From NCBI RefSeq assembly GCF_011927765.1, contig NZ_JAATJG010000011.1, positions 62,001 to 126,000 on the forward strand: DNA of 64,000 nt, written 5' to 3'. Position numbers and translations under genes: made by a program. Shown here one piece after another: positions 37,101-45,276 of this stretch. The stretch comes from Wenyingzhuangia aestuarii (GTDB taxonomy: Bacteria; Bacteroidota; Bacteroidia; Flavobacteriales; Flavobacteriaceae). Below the pieces are notes generated by a model. That model did no database searches and was not told where the DNA came from. It worked only from the letters and a program-made list of their open reading frames with translations. Every line of letters starts with the position of its first letter. Position 1 is the stretch's first letter.

Positions 37101-37435
37101 TCGAACTAGATTTAAAAAACGGAATAAATTCAATTGAAATTGAAACCGATAAAAGTTGTCAAGGTGTTTTTAAAGAAGTGGTAATGTATAGCGGTTCTGT
37201 TGTGGCAAGTCCAAATCCTTTTAAGGATTTTCTTCAAATTCATTTGGGAAATGATCAAAGTGTAATGGCTAATGTTCATGTTTATAATGTTGCAGGTTTG
37301 GCAGTATTGTCTTCTGTAGTAAATTCAAAAAACAGTATGGTAAGCATAGATACATCTACTATTCCTTCTGGAGTTTATATGGTTTCTGTTAAAACAGATG
37401 AAATTCACAAGAACATAAAAATGCTAAAAATATAA
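34184..37435 (+). CDS. Giant Asp-box (BNR/sortilin-like) double-propeller protein with T9SS sorting domain
   Basis: 1083 residues with signal peptide (TSVYSQ). It lacks the N-terminal CBM of its paralogue at 17546 and goes straight into the propeller region (about 40-860). This starts with WQQFGPGMAGYCEEFWCHPTD, matching WVQFGPGMSGNNTCFYTHPTD in the other copy, and has about twelve Asp-boxes (TMDRGRTW, STDKGVTW, STDGGKTW, SQDGGLTW, SFDGGITW and others). A linker of about 110 residues (ACPDVSKGEINIKAI to VSITEPQSLEV) resembles SprB-like repeats, and the end is a T9SS type A sorting domain (VVASPNPFKDFLQIHL to IHKNIKMLKI). It is probably surface-attached. GH74 enzymes share the double-propeller design, but catalytic residues are not identifiable by eye; enzyme versus binding protein is unresolved. 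Confidence 0.8.
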   Translation: MKSYLKIIILLIMSTSVYSQLNTAYFQKLQSEKVASSNKLEWQQFGPGMAGYCEEFWCHPTDKNVLFMSPDMYNSYGSWDNGVSWQTIKDVDGTGKDMRRIQSIVFSHQNADFGFAIDVRGELYKTMDRGRTWTFVKNMGGRHAELTVDATDNGIWYMGAGDFWNVKANHRKQNNLLGYVYNYADYGHIYKSTDKGVTWQKKKTGLPSTLDVGRIIVDPTNNNNVIIATNSGVYRSTNKGESWQLSGAGLPNNSPRDMTSFYDATTGEFILYVVEQTFYEKQGNTVNSKGGIYKSLDGGINWINISGDVAIDLTEINNYNTQNKYWRAIAYWFDISQAEAKSTYPDYPSSVLSVFNRIVVNPKNKDEIYISHNVKHDYAFGPGDVWKTSDGGQHWIATARSGVYWGEDKNSTYWTARNNPKGINTEFAHLKYEKATQEEFYGNRFLTINSQGDVFICLDQQVMRSSDGGVSWQQVDDNETAPGSDVWVGRGASNLPGRFMLLETGIPNRKLFCSGEHGLWESADLGSYPNKDAVAVKQIEGQVHHKGATSISSVAVHPNNPDIIYILMFRQDHRGQFRRSTDGGKTWSNLSYPVQYGGNLSSDNLFQYSLTVDYKNPDHIYFCVIANPIAEVSGKLLPDDFTGLGVYRSQDGGLTWSIENTGLPAKASVRRLRMDPKNPEILYAALNQGTDGSNGGLYKTINKGTSWSKITIPSAIKAVNNVFVDRNNEYIYISCGREEGSFAEGGVWRSKNKGTSWEKIFDMPYIWQTETSPINPNIITVNVPLPHENKGATTFNPGAYISFDGGITWEKANKNIGQPDTITDFKPDPENENVFWIALKGSGWAKGVYQSTEKTIKIATINNACPDVSKGEINIKAINSGNFIAELKGNNVDKEETFVKEFTFKNLASGTYTLEISSTSGIKETYLVSITEPQSLEVTKKSNSKKLTYNLGGAEQYTVVFNKEKFTVTDNFIELDLKNGINSIEIETDKSCQGVFKEVVMYSGSVVASPNPFKDFLQIHLGNDQSVMANVHVYNVAGLAVLSSVVNSKNSMVSIDTSTIPSGVYMVSVKTDEIHKNIKMLKI

Positions 37436-37457
37436 ATAGTTAATTTCTCAATAGTCT

Positions 37458-37490
37458 AAAAAAGAGTTCCTTTTAAAGGAACTCTTTTTT
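37458..37490 (+). terminator. Rho-independent terminator after the second propeller gene
   Basis: A near-perfect palindrome (AAAAAAGAGTTCC / GGAACTCTTTTTT) with a T-run, 22 bp after the stop codon. Confidence 0.8.
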
Positions 37491-37497
37491 AGTTTAA

Positions 37498-37560
37498 ATC
37501 ATATCTGCTAGTTTAAAAAACATACCAATCTTAAAGAATCTTTCTTTTTAATGTTCTTTG
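37498..37560 (+). promoter_or_regulatory. Putative activator-dependent promoter of the GH2 lipoprotein gene
   Basis: Half-sites ATCATATCT (37498) and AACATACCA (37519) start 21 bp apart. GTTCTTTG (37553-37560) lies 34 bp after the second. Confidence 0.55.
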
Positions 37561-37586
37561 TTGTGTATAAATTATTCAACTAAATC

Positions 37587-40052
37587 ATGAAAAAAAGTTT
37601 CACCGTTTTTAAGCAAGTTTTTGTAGCAGTTGCAGCGCTGTTGTTAACCATTGCATGCAATCAAAAAAACACAAACCACAGTCAAGATATTGATTTTAAT
37701 AAAGGATGGAAGTTTACCAAAGGCGAGGTGTCAGAAGCAATCAACCCAGCTTATAATGATGCCGATTGGGAAACCGTAAATGTTCCTCACGATTGGAGTA
37801 TTAAAGGTCCTTTTTCTAAAGACAATCCTTCTTTTTCTAGAGGAGGTTGGTTGCCAACAGGAAAATGTACGTACAGAAAATCTTTTACGGTAGATGCTAA
37901 TGAAAAAGAGAACAAAGTATTTGTTTATTTTGATGGTGCTTACAGAAACTCTGTAGTATATATTAATGGAAATAAAGTAGGATATAGACCTTTAGGATAT
38001 ATTGGTTTTCAGTATGATTTAACAGAGTATATTAATTTTGATAGTGAAAATGTATTAACTGTAACATTAGATAATTCTGCACAACCAGGACACAGATGGT
38101 ATTCTGGAACAGGGATTTATAGAGATGTTACTTTAAAAATTAGAAATAAAACTTTTATTCCTAATTGGAGTTTGTATGTAACTACTCCCGAAATTACTAA
38201 AGAACAAGCAACGGTAAACGCTGTTTTTAATATTCAAACAGAATTTGCTAAAACAAAAAACATAGTCGCTAAAATTAGTGCTATTAATAATGGAAGTGTC
38301 GTGACTTCTACAGAAATAAATCAAACAGTTTCATTAGAAAAAATTACAGAAGTTAAGGTAGATTTAGCTATTAACAATCCAAAATTATGGTCTCCAGAAA
38401 CTCCAGAACTATACACAGTACAAGTTGAATTGTTTGATAATGGAGTTTTGGTAGGTAAAGAAACTACAAGAACAGGAATTAGAAGTTTAGGATATAGTAA
38501 AGACACTGGGTTTTCTATAAACGGAGAACAAATTAAATTAAAAGGGGTTTGTTTACATCATGCAGGTGGGCCTTTAGGGTCGGCTGTTTACAAAAGAACC
38601 ATCCAGAGACAATTGGAAATTTTAAGAGAAATGGGGTGCAATGCGGTAAGAACTTCACACAATCCTTTTTCAACAGAATTTTTAGATACCTGTGATGAAA
38701 TGGGGTTTTTGGTAATGAACGAAATGTTTGATGAATGGGAAGTGGTAAAAAATCCTACCACTGTTCAAGACGGTAAAAAAGTTCGTATTCCTGTAAAGTA
38801 TTATGCAGATATTTTTAAAGAATGGGCAGATAAAGATTTGACAGATTTTGTGTTGAGAGATAGAAACCATCCATCGGTGGTAATGTGGAGTATTGGAAAC
38901 GAAATTGATCAAATGAAAACCGATGAAGGTGTACCTATTGCCAATAGATTAATTGATATTGTTCATAGTTTAGATGATAGACCTGTAACTAACGGATTAA
39001 TTGGTTATGGTTGGGATGCTTGGCCAAGCGAAGCAGCAGCATCTACTAGCGATATTAGAGGATACAATTATATTAAAGAAAACGGATTAGATAGAGAAGA
39101 CAAAATAGCACCTAATGCTATGGGAATTGTTACGGAATGTGCATCGGCTCAGTCGTATTATCCAAGATCTACTTATTTGTATGGAGACGATAAAAAAGAA
39201 TGGTGGGATAAATTAGGGTATAAATACAATGATGCCTACAATTGGGTAGAACAAAGAGAATTAATTGGTTTTAGAGGAGTGCAAGCTTGGAAAGATATTA
39301 AAAACAGACCTGATATTATGGGACAGTTTATTTGGACAGGTTGGGATTATTTAGGAGAGGTTATTCCTTATGGTTGGCCAGCTAGATCTTCTTCTTTTGC
39401 TCCTATAGATTTGTGCGGTTTTCCTAAAGATGGCTATTATTTTTATCAATCTCAGTGGTCTAACAAACCTATGGTTCATATTTTTCCTCACTGGAATTTA
39501 GAGGGGCAAGAAGGGAAAAAAGTAACCGTATATGCATACACTAATGGTGATGAGGTAGAATTGTTTCAAGATGGAAAATCTTTAGGAAAACAAAAAAATG
39601 ATGTTAATGGAGTAGAATACCAACAATGGGAAGTTGTTTATCAGCCAGGAACCTTAAAAGCAATATCATACAAAAACGGAAAAGAGTTTGCTACAAAAGA
39701 AGTGAAAACAGCAGGAAAAGCTGCTAAAATTGAATTGTTTGCTAGAAGAGCTAATTTAAAAGCAGACGGAGAAGATTTATCATACATAGAGTGTACGGTT
39801 TTAGATAAAGATGGAAATGTAGTTCCTAAGGCAGCTAATTTAATTCAGTTTGAGGTGCAAGGAGCTGCAACTTTAATAGGAGTTGGAAATGGAGATAATA
39901 TGAATCACGATTCTTTTCAAGCTTCCGAAAGAAAAGCATTTAACGGAAAATGTTTGGCAATTATTAAAACGTTAGAAGTAGCTGGAGGGATTAAATTTGT
40001 TGCAAAAAGTATAGGATTAGAAACGGCAACAATTGAATTTACCTCTAAATAA
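37587..40052 (+). CDS. Glycoside hydrolase family 2 lipoprotein, beta-galactosidase-like
   Basis: 821 residues with a lipoprotein signal (lipobox TIAC, Cys24), so it is membrane-anchored, unlike the 13366 GH2 with a cleavable signal. Layout: jelly-roll sugar-binding domain (WETVNVPHDWSIKGPFS), Ig-like domain, TIM barrel from about 300, two C-terminal Ig-like domains (AKIELFARRANLKADGEDLSYIECTVLD). Acid/base E439 lies in MWSIGNEID and nucleophile E517 in GIVTECASAQS. Overall order and length match the 13366 enzyme, but the residues around the nucleophile differ (TECAS versus GSETS), so the substrate context probably differs too. Exo-beta-galactosidase activity is the most likely function. It has its own repeat-type promoter. 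Confidence 0.9.
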   Translation: MKKSFTVFKQVFVAVAALLLTIACNQKNTNHSQDIDFNKGWKFTKGEVSEAINPAYNDADWETVNVPHDWSIKGPFSKDNPSFSRGGWLPTGKCTYRKSFTVDANEKENKVFVYFDGAYRNSVVYINGNKVGYRPLGYIGFQYDLTEYINFDSENVLTVTLDNSAQPGHRWYSGTGIYRDVTLKIRNKTFIPNWSLYVTTPEITKEQATVNAVFNIQTEFAKTKNIVAKISAINNGSVVTSTEINQTVSLEKITEVKVDLAINNPKLWSPETPELYTVQVELFDNGVLVGKETTRTGIRSLGYSKDTGFSINGEQIKLKGVCLHHAGGPLGSAVYKRTIQRQLEILREMGCNAVRTSHNPFSTEFLDTCDEMGFLVMNEMFDEWEVVKNPTTVQDGKKVRIPVKYYADIFKEWADKDLTDFVLRDRNHPSVVMWSIGNEIDQMKTDEGVPIANRLIDIVHSLDDRPVTNGLIGYGWDAWPSEAAASTSDIRGYNYIKENGLDREDKIAPNAMGIVTECASAQSYYPRSTYLYGDDKKEWWDKLGYKYNDAYNWVEQRELIGFRGVQAWKDIKNRPDIMGQFIWTGWDYLGEVIPYGWPARSSSFAPIDLCGFPKDGYYFYQSQWSNKPMVHIFPHWNLEGQEGKKVTVYAYTNGDEVELFQDGKSLGKQKNDVNGVEYQQWEVVYQPGTLKAISYKNGKEFATKEVKTAGKAAKIELFARRANLKADGEDLSYIECTVLDKDGNVVPKAANLIQFEVQGAATLIGVGNGDNMNHDSFQASERKAFNGKCLAIIKTLEVAGGIKFVAKSIGLETATIEFTSK

Positions 40053-40196
40053 AAAGTACTTTTTACCGTTAGGTGATTGTGTATAGATTGTAATTTTTTT
40101 AAATAGAGGTGTTAGTATATAATACTAATAAATTTTTAAGTACGTAATAAACAACGTAATATAGACTAGATTAAGGGCTTGTTTTTTAAAAGCTTA

Positions 40197-40259
40197 ATCA
40201 TATGTTTTAGATATTAAATCCTCTGTATCTAAAGAAAGACGTATAAATACTCACTTTTG
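40197..40259 (+). promoter_or_regulatory. Putative activator-dependent promoter of the GH29 lipoprotein gene
   Basis: Half-sites ATCATATGT (40197) and ATCCTCTGT (40218; 7 of 9 match) start 21 bp apart. CACTTTTG (40252-40259) lies 34 bp after the second. The rest of the 249-bp gap before it shows nothing recognisable. Confidence 0.55.
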
Positions 40260-40301
40260 TAACAGAAAGTTGGAGGAGTCCATTTTGATTATTAAATAAT
40301 T

Positions 40302-41843
40302 ATGAGAATGTTTAAGAAAATAATTTTAGCCTTAGTGGCAGGAGCTTTTTTGCTAGTAGCATGTAAAGGATCTGTTCAGAAAAAAGAAGAAGCCAAAACA
40401 GTTTTTGAACCGAATTGGGAATCTATTAAGAAAAACTACAAAGATCCAGCGTGGTTTAACAAACAGAAATTTGGGATTTTTATTCACTGGGGAGCATATG
40501 CTGTTCCTGCATTTTCTTCGGAATGGTATCCAAGAAACATGTATATGGACACGGCTACTTTTACAGCTCAATTAAAACATCAAAAAACAGGGCCTCATCC
40601 AGCTTATACACACCACGTTAAAACGTATGGAGATCCTAAAGAATTTGGATATAAAGATTTTATTCCAATGTTTAAAGCGGAAAAATTTAATCCACAAGAA
40701 TGGATTACTTTGTTTAAACAAGCGGGAGCTAAATATGTAGTGCCTGTTGCAGATCATCACGATGGTTTTGCAATGTATAAGTCTAATACAACTCGTTGGA
40801 ATTCTGTAGACATGGGACCTAAAAGAGATGTTTTAGGAGAATTAATGACAGAAGGTCGTAAGCAAGGGTTAATTATGGGAGCATCTTCTCACTTTGCATT
40901 CAACTGGTCTTTCTTTAACAAAAAAGATCACTTTGATACTACAGACCCTGAATATGCAGATTTATATTCATCTAAAGGAAAAGATTTACGCGAACCAGTT
41001 TCAGAAGCATTTAAAGAAAGATGGTGGGCTAGAACTAAAGATTTAATAGATAACTATCAGCCAGATATTTTATGGTTTGATTTTATGTTGGATACTCCTG
41101 ATTTTAGAGAATATCGTCCAAAATTAGCAGCATATTATTACAACAAAGGAATTGAGTGGGGTAAAGAAGTAGTGTTGCAAGACAAAAACTTTTACGAACA
41201 AGCTTTTCCCGAAGGAACTGTTGTGTATGATTTAGAAAGAGGAAAATTGGCTGATATTAGAAAATTACCATGGCAAACAGATACATCTATTGGTAAAAAC
41301 TCTTGGAGCCATGTTTCTAACTGGAAATCTAAAACTACCAATGACTTGTTAGATAACTTAATTGATATTGTTTCTAAAAATGGAAACTTATTATTAAATG
41401 TAGGGCCTAAAGCAGATGGAACTATTCCAGATGATCAAGCAAAAATATTATTGCAAATGGGAGATTGGTTAAGTGTTAACGGAGATGCTATTTACAATAC
41501 TAAATATTGGAGAACTTTTGGAGAAGGACCAACAGAGGTTAAAAAAGGACATCACTCAGAAGGAAAGAATAAAGACTTTACAGGTCAAGATATTCGTTTT
41601 ACGCAAAGTGAAGATGGAACAAAATTATATGCTATTTTAATGGAATGGCCTACAACAGGAAGTGTAAGTATTCACTCTTTAGGATTGGATAACGAATACT
41701 CAAAAGACATTACAGTAAAATCTATTAAAATGTTAAGTACCGGTAATACTTTACAATGGAAGCAAAAATCTGATGGTTTGGAGGTTGAATTACCTTCAGA
41801 AAAACCAGGAGCTTATGCTTACGTATTAGAATTGAACTTGTAA
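40302..41843 (+). CDS. GH29 alpha-L-fucosidase / alpha-L-galactosidase lipoprotein
   Basis: 513 residues with a lipoprotein signal (lipobox LVAC, Cys21 or 22). GH29 features: AWFNKQKFGIFIHWGAYAVPAFSSEWYPRNMYM, VPVADHHDGFAMYKSNTTRWNS, nucleophile Asp260 in DILWFDFMLD, NLIDIVSKNGNLLLNVGPKADGTIP, and a C-terminal beta-sandwich. The SEWYPRNMY segment and HHDGFAMY motif are those of standard alpha-L-fucosidases, more so than in the 22425 copy. It should release terminal alpha-L-fucose (or L-galactose) in the periplasm, feeding the fucose genes downstream. It is the last gene of the PUL and faces the lacI gene, with a shared bidirectional terminator at 41866. Confidence 0.9.
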   Translation: MRMFKKIILALVAGAFLLVACKGSVQKKEEAKTVFEPNWESIKKNYKDPAWFNKQKFGIFIHWGAYAVPAFSSEWYPRNMYMDTATFTAQLKHQKTGPHPAYTHHVKTYGDPKEFGYKDFIPMFKAEKFNPQEWITLFKQAGAKYVVPVADHHDGFAMYKSNTTRWNSVDMGPKRDVLGELMTEGRKQGLIMGASSHFAFNWSFFNKKDHFDTTDPEYADLYSSKGKDLREPVSEAFKERWWARTKDLIDNYQPDILWFDFMLDTPDFREYRPKLAAYYYNKGIEWGKEVVLQDKNFYEQAFPEGTVVYDLERGKLADIRKLPWQTDTSIGKNSWSHVSNWKSKTTNDLLDNLIDIVSKNGNLLLNVGPKADGTIPDDQAKILLQMGDWLSVNGDAIYNTKYWRTFGEGPTEVKKGHHSEGKNKDFTGQDIRFTQSEDGTKLYAILMEWPTTGSVSIHSLGLDNEYSKDITVKSIKMLSTGNTLQWKQKSDGLEVELPSEKPGAYAYVLELNL

Positions 41844-41865
41844 TATGTTAATTTTTTGGTTTGGT

Positions 41866-41899
41866 AAAAAGGTTTTGTCGCAAGACAAAACCTTTTTTT
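41866..41899. terminator. Bidirectional terminator between GH29 and lacI
   Basis: The stem AAAAGGTTTTGTC / GACAAAACCTTTT has A- and T-runs on both sides and lies between convergent genes, overlapping the end of lacI. Confidence 0.8.
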
Positions 41900-42920
41900 A
41901 TTCCTTTTTTTTAGAGGATGCTCTTACAATAAGTTCGGCATCTAAAATAATTTTGTTTAGTTGAGGTTTCCAAGTTTTGTCTTTTTCTCTTTTTAAAAAT
42001 TGTTTAGCTACCAGCTTTCCTATTTGTTCATTATGTTGGTAAATAGTAGAAATAGCAGGAGTTACTAAAGATGTAAAAGGTTCGTTACTAAAACCAACCA
42101 AGGCAATTTCTTCGGGAACTTTTATGTTGTTTTCTAATAGAACTTGTAAGGCACCAAGTGCAGCATAATCACCAGCAGCATAAACACCATCGGGTCTTTG
42201 AGGAAGTTTTAAAAGTTCTTCCATTTTTTGTCTACCTCCCTCTACGGTAAGATCACCTTCTAGTATTAATTCTTTTTCCAAAGGCAAATTGTGTTTTTCA
42301 AGTGCATCAATATACCCTTTAATACGGTTGTTATATATTCGGGTGTGTCTGTATCCAGCAATATGTGCAATTCTTTTACAGCCTTGCTCTACCATGTGGT
42401 CTACTACAATATGACTGCTTTTATAATCGTCAATTCCAATGTAGTCAACACCAATGTCATTATCACCTCTGTCATATAGAATTAAAGGAATTTCTTTGGC
42501 TTTAATTTTTTCGTAATGACTAAAATCTACAGTTTCGTTGGTTAAAGATGCTATAATACCATCTACTTGAGTTTGTAATAACGTTTCAATATTTCTACAC
42601 TCTTTATCATACGATTCGTTAGATTGTGTAAAGATTACATTGTACCCTTTTTTGTTTAATTCTTCTTCCATGTTTTCTACCACAGAAGAAAAGAAATGAC
42701 TATTGGTTCTAGGTACAATAACTCCAACTAATTTGCTCTTTCCACTTCGTAGAGCAGAGGCTAATTGGTTGGGTTGATATTCAAGTTCTTTAGCTACTTT
42801 TTTTACAGCTGCTTTGGTCTTGTCACTTATTCTAGGATGGTTGTGCAAAGCTCTAGATACGGCTGAAGGTGTAATTTTCAAAACATTAGCAATATCTTTT
42901 ATGGTGGTTTTCTTTTTCAT
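41898..42920 (-). CDS. LacI-family transcriptional regulator
   Basis: About 340 residues from the ATG at 42920 (MKKKTTIKDIANVLKI); an in-frame ATG further upstream would add 13 residues in front of the helix-turn-helix and overlap the operator. The N-terminal HTH and hinge helix read TTIKDIANVLKITPSAVSRALHNHPRISDKTKAAV and LASALRSGKSKLVGVIVPR. A periplasmic-binding-protein-like effector domain fills residues 60-340. It faces away from the catabolic operon starting at 43108. A palindromic operator lies before that operon and a near-identical one 20 bp before its own start, so autoregulation and control of the L-galactonate operon are likely. The effector is probably an intermediate of that pathway. 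Confidence 0.9.
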   Translation of the reverse strand: MKKKTTIKDIANVLKITPSAVSRALHNHPRISDKTKAAVKKVAKELEYQPNQLASALRSGKSKLVGVIVPRTNSHFFSSVVENMEEELNKKGYNVIFTQSNESYDKECRNIETLLQTQVDGIIASLTNETVDFSHYEKIKAKEIPLILYDRGDNDIGVDYIGIDDYKSSHIVVDHMVEQGCKRIAHIAGYRHTRIYNNRIKGYIDALEKHNLPLEKELILEGDLTVEGGRQKMEELLKLPQRPDGVYAAGDYAALGALQVLLENNIKVPEEIALVGFSNEPFTSLVTPAISTIYQHNEQIGKLVAKQFLKREKDKTWKPQLNKIILDAELIVRASSKKKE

Positions 42921-42939
42921 ATTCAAAATATTACTATAT

Positions 42940-42959
42940 TTGTTCAATCGTTTGAGCAA
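42940..42959. promoter_or_regulatory. LacI-type operator in front of lacI
   Basis: TTGTTCAATCGTTTGAGCAA matches 18 of 20 bases of the perfect palindrome at 43065. It is centred on the CG typical of LacI-family sites and lies 20 bp upstream of the lacI start codon. Confidence 0.75.
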
Positions 42960-43064
42960 ATGTAAATATTCTAATTGTTTTATTCAATATATCGGGTATT
43001 TAATGTGTTAAAATTGTAAAATTAATAATTGATGTTTTTTCGATTGTTAATTTTTTTAGCCCGT

Positions 43065-43084
43065 TTGTTCAAACGTTTGAACAA
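43065..43084. promoter_or_regulatory. LacI-type operator of the L-galactonate operon
   Basis: TTGTTCAAACGTTTGAACAA is a perfect 20-bp palindrome with a central CG, 23 bp before the start codon of the dehydrogenase gene. Confidence 0.85.
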
Positions 43085-43107
43085 CGAATTTAAATCTAAA
43101 AAATAAG

Positions 43108-44118
43108 ATGAAATATATAGTTTGTGAAGAGCCAGGAAAGTTTTTATTAAAGGAAAAAGAAGCTCCTGTTCGTAAAGAAAATGAAGCCTTATTAAGAGTG
43201 AAAAAAGTAGGAATCTGTGGAACAGATTTACATGCTTATTCTGGAAATCAAGCATTTTTTACATATCCAAGAATTTTAGGACACGAATTAGCTTCTGAAA
43301 TTGTTGAAATTGGAGATAATGAAAGAGGATTAAAAGCTGGAGACAAGGTAGTGGTTATGCCCTACGTAAGTTGTGGTAAATGTATTGCTTGTCGTAACGG
43401 AAAAACAAACTGTTGTACAAACATTAGTGTATTAGGTGTACATTCTGATGGAGGTATGCAAGAGTATATTACAGTTCGTCAAGATTTATTATTACCTGCT
43501 AATGATTTGTCTGATGATCAAATGGCAATTGTAGAACCTTTAGCAATTGGAGCACATGCAATTCGTAGAGCCAATGTTCAAAAAGGAGAAACGGTTGTAG
43601 TTGTAGGTTGTGGACCTATTGGAATTGGAATGGTTAAGTTGGCTCAAATAGCTGGGGCAACAGTAATTGTTTTAGATGTAAACGACGATCGTTTAAAATA
43701 TACAAAAGAAGAAATAGGAGCAGATTACGTTATTAACGTAAATAATAATCCTGCTGAAAAAATTGCAGAAATAACTAATGGTGATATGGCAACTGCTGTT
43801 TTTGACGCTACCGGATTTAAAGGAGCATTAGAAGTAGGACCAGATTACATGTCTCACGGAGGACGTTATGTATTAGTTGGATTATCTAAAGGAGATTTAA
43901 CTTTTGCACATCCAAAAATCCATGCCAAAGAAACTACTATTATGTGTAGTAGAAACGCAACTACCGAAGATTTTGAGCACGTAATTAGTGTGTTAGATCA
44001 GTTTCCAACAAGTTCATTTATTACGCACAATGTGCCATTTACAGAAATGATAGAAAATTTTGATAGTTGGACAAAACCAGCTACGGGAGTAATTAAGGCA
44101 ACTGTAGATTTTAGCTAA
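43108..44118 (+). CDS. lgoD: Zinc-dependent alcohol dehydrogenase, L-galactonate-5-dehydrogenase-like
   Basis: 336 residues of the medium-chain zinc alcohol dehydrogenase family. Catalytic zinc ligands appear as Cys in VGICGTDLHAYSG and His-Glu in ILGHELASEIV. The structural zinc loop is SCGKCIACRNGKTNCC, and the NAD(P) Rossmann motif is VVVGCGPIGIGMVKLA. From memory, the segments GICGTDLHA, YPRILGHE, TNCCTNISVLGVHSDGG and the late SRNATTEDF closely follow E. coli LgoD (YjjN), which oxidises L-galactonate to D-tagaturonate. The next genes reduce tagaturonate and process altronate and KDG, which fits this reaction exactly. It is first in a LacI-controlled operon. Related dehydrogenases (sorbitol, threonine) are alternative but less consistent with the context. 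Confidence 0.82.
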   Translation: MKYIVCEEPGKFLLKEKEAPVRKENEALLRVKKVGICGTDLHAYSGNQAFFTYPRILGHELASEIVEIGDNERGLKAGDKVVVMPYVSCGKCIACRNGKTNCCTNISVLGVHSDGGMQEYITVRQDLLLPANDLSDDQMAIVEPLAIGAHAIRRANVQKGETVVVVGCGPIGIGMVKLAQIAGATVIVLDVNDDRLKYTKEEIGADYVINVNNNPAEKIAEITNGDMATAVFDATGFKGALEVGPDYMSHGGRYVLVGLSKGDLTFAHPKIHAKETTIMCSRNATTEDFEHVISVLDQFPTSSFITHNVPFTEMIENFDSWTKPATGVIKATVDFS

Positions 44119-44157
44119 AAAAAAATAACCAAAACCAAACCAAAAATAATAATAATC

Positions 44158-45192
44158 ATGTTTTCAAAAAAACATAAAGTGATCACCTTTGGTGAGATTC
44201 TGGGAAGATTATCTCCTCCCAATCACCTAAGGTTTAGTCAAGCCAGCTCTTTAGAGGTTATCTATGGAGGTGGAGAGTTTAATGTAGCGGCTTCTTTAGC
44301 TAACTACGGAATTAGAGCTCAGTTTATTTCAGCTGTTCCAGACAATGCTATTGGAGATTGTGTACTTCAAAGTATTAGGAGTAGAAACGTAGGAGCTAAA
44401 TATATTTTAAGACAAGGAAATAGATTAGGCTTGTATTTTCTAGAACACGGAGCTTCTGGTAGAAACAGTGCTGTTGTGTACGATAGAGCAAATTCTGCAA
44501 TGTCTGAAGTAAAACCTGGTCAATTTGATTGGGATACTATTTTTAAAGGAGCTACTTGGTTCCATTGGAGTGGTATAACACCAGCTTTGTCACAATCTGC
44601 AGCAGATACTTGTTTAGAAGCTGTTAAAGCTGCTGCTGAAAGGGGGTTAACTATTTCTACAGACTTAAATTACCGAAGCAAGTTGTGGAAATACGGAAAA
44701 CAACCTAAAGAAATTATGCCTGAGTTGTTAAAGTATAGCAATGTTATTTTAGCAGATGTAGATACCGCTATGTTTATGCTAGGAAAAGCTAAAATCAATC
44801 CTGATTATAGCAAAGACGATGAGGTTAAAATGTTGTTTGATAAAATTATAGAGTTGTTACCAAACGTGCATACTATTGGTATGACCTTTAGAAACTCTGT
44901 AAATGCCTCTCATCAAAGGATAGGAGGTTTATTATATAAAGACAATCAATTATATAGAGCAAGAATTAACGAAATATCACCTGTGGTAGATAGAGTAGGA
45001 ACAGGAGATGCATTTATGGGGGGGTTGCTTTATGGTTTAATAGAATATAAAGACGATTTACAAAAAGCAGTAGCTTTTGCTACATCTGCATGTGTAATTA
45101 AGCACACTATTTTTGGAGATGTAAATAGAGCTTCTAAGCAAGAAGTTGTTGACTTTATGGAAAGTGACGGATCTGCATTGGTAGATAGGTAA
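44158..45192 (+). CDS. kdgK: PfkB-family sugar kinase, 2-keto-3-deoxygluconate kinase
   Basis: 344 residues. PfkB features: ITFGEILGRLSPPNHLRFSQ, YGGGEFNVAASLANYG, and the catalytic anion-hole motif DRVGTGDAFMGGLLYGL, with Asp of GTGDAF as base. It is expected to phosphorylate KDG to KDPG with ATP. It precedes the KDPG-type aldolase gene and shares an operon with altronate dehydratase, so KDG from altronate is the natural substrate. It is 39 bp after the dehydrogenase gene. A 2-keto-3-deoxygalactonate kinase from an anhydrogalactose route would look similar, but no gene of that route is present here. Confidence 0.85.
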   Translation: MFSKKHKVITFGEILGRLSPPNHLRFSQASSLEVIYGGGEFNVAASLANYGIRAQFISAVPDNAIGDCVLQSIRSRNVGAKYILRQGNRLGLYFLEHGASGRNSAVVYDRANSAMSEVKPGQFDWDTIFKGATWFHWSGITPALSQSAADTCLEAVKAAAERGLTISTDLNYRSKLWKYGKQPKEIMPELLKYSNVILADVDTAMFMLGKAKINPDYSKDDEVKMLFDKIIELLPNVHTIGMTFRNSVNASHQRIGGLLYKDNQLYRARINEISPVVDRVGTGDAFMGGLLYGLIEYKDDLQKAVAFATSACVIKHTIFGDVNRASKQEVVDFMESDGSALVDR

Positions 45193-45276
45193 TGGTTAGC
45201 TGTTTAAGCAAAAAAAACAGTTAATCACAAACACAATTAAACAAACAAATAATTAAACGATTAAAATTTTAAAAAG

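Noticed and set aside
43022-43255. Minus-strand frame across the lgoD operator
   Set aside because: It covers the operator and the lgoD start in antisense and has no protein-like features.
45190-45222. Possible terminator between kdgK and eda (TTAGCTGTTT / AAACAGTTAA)
   Set aside because: Stem has a G-T pair and no T-run follows; the flanking genes belong to one pathway, so a true terminator is unlikely.
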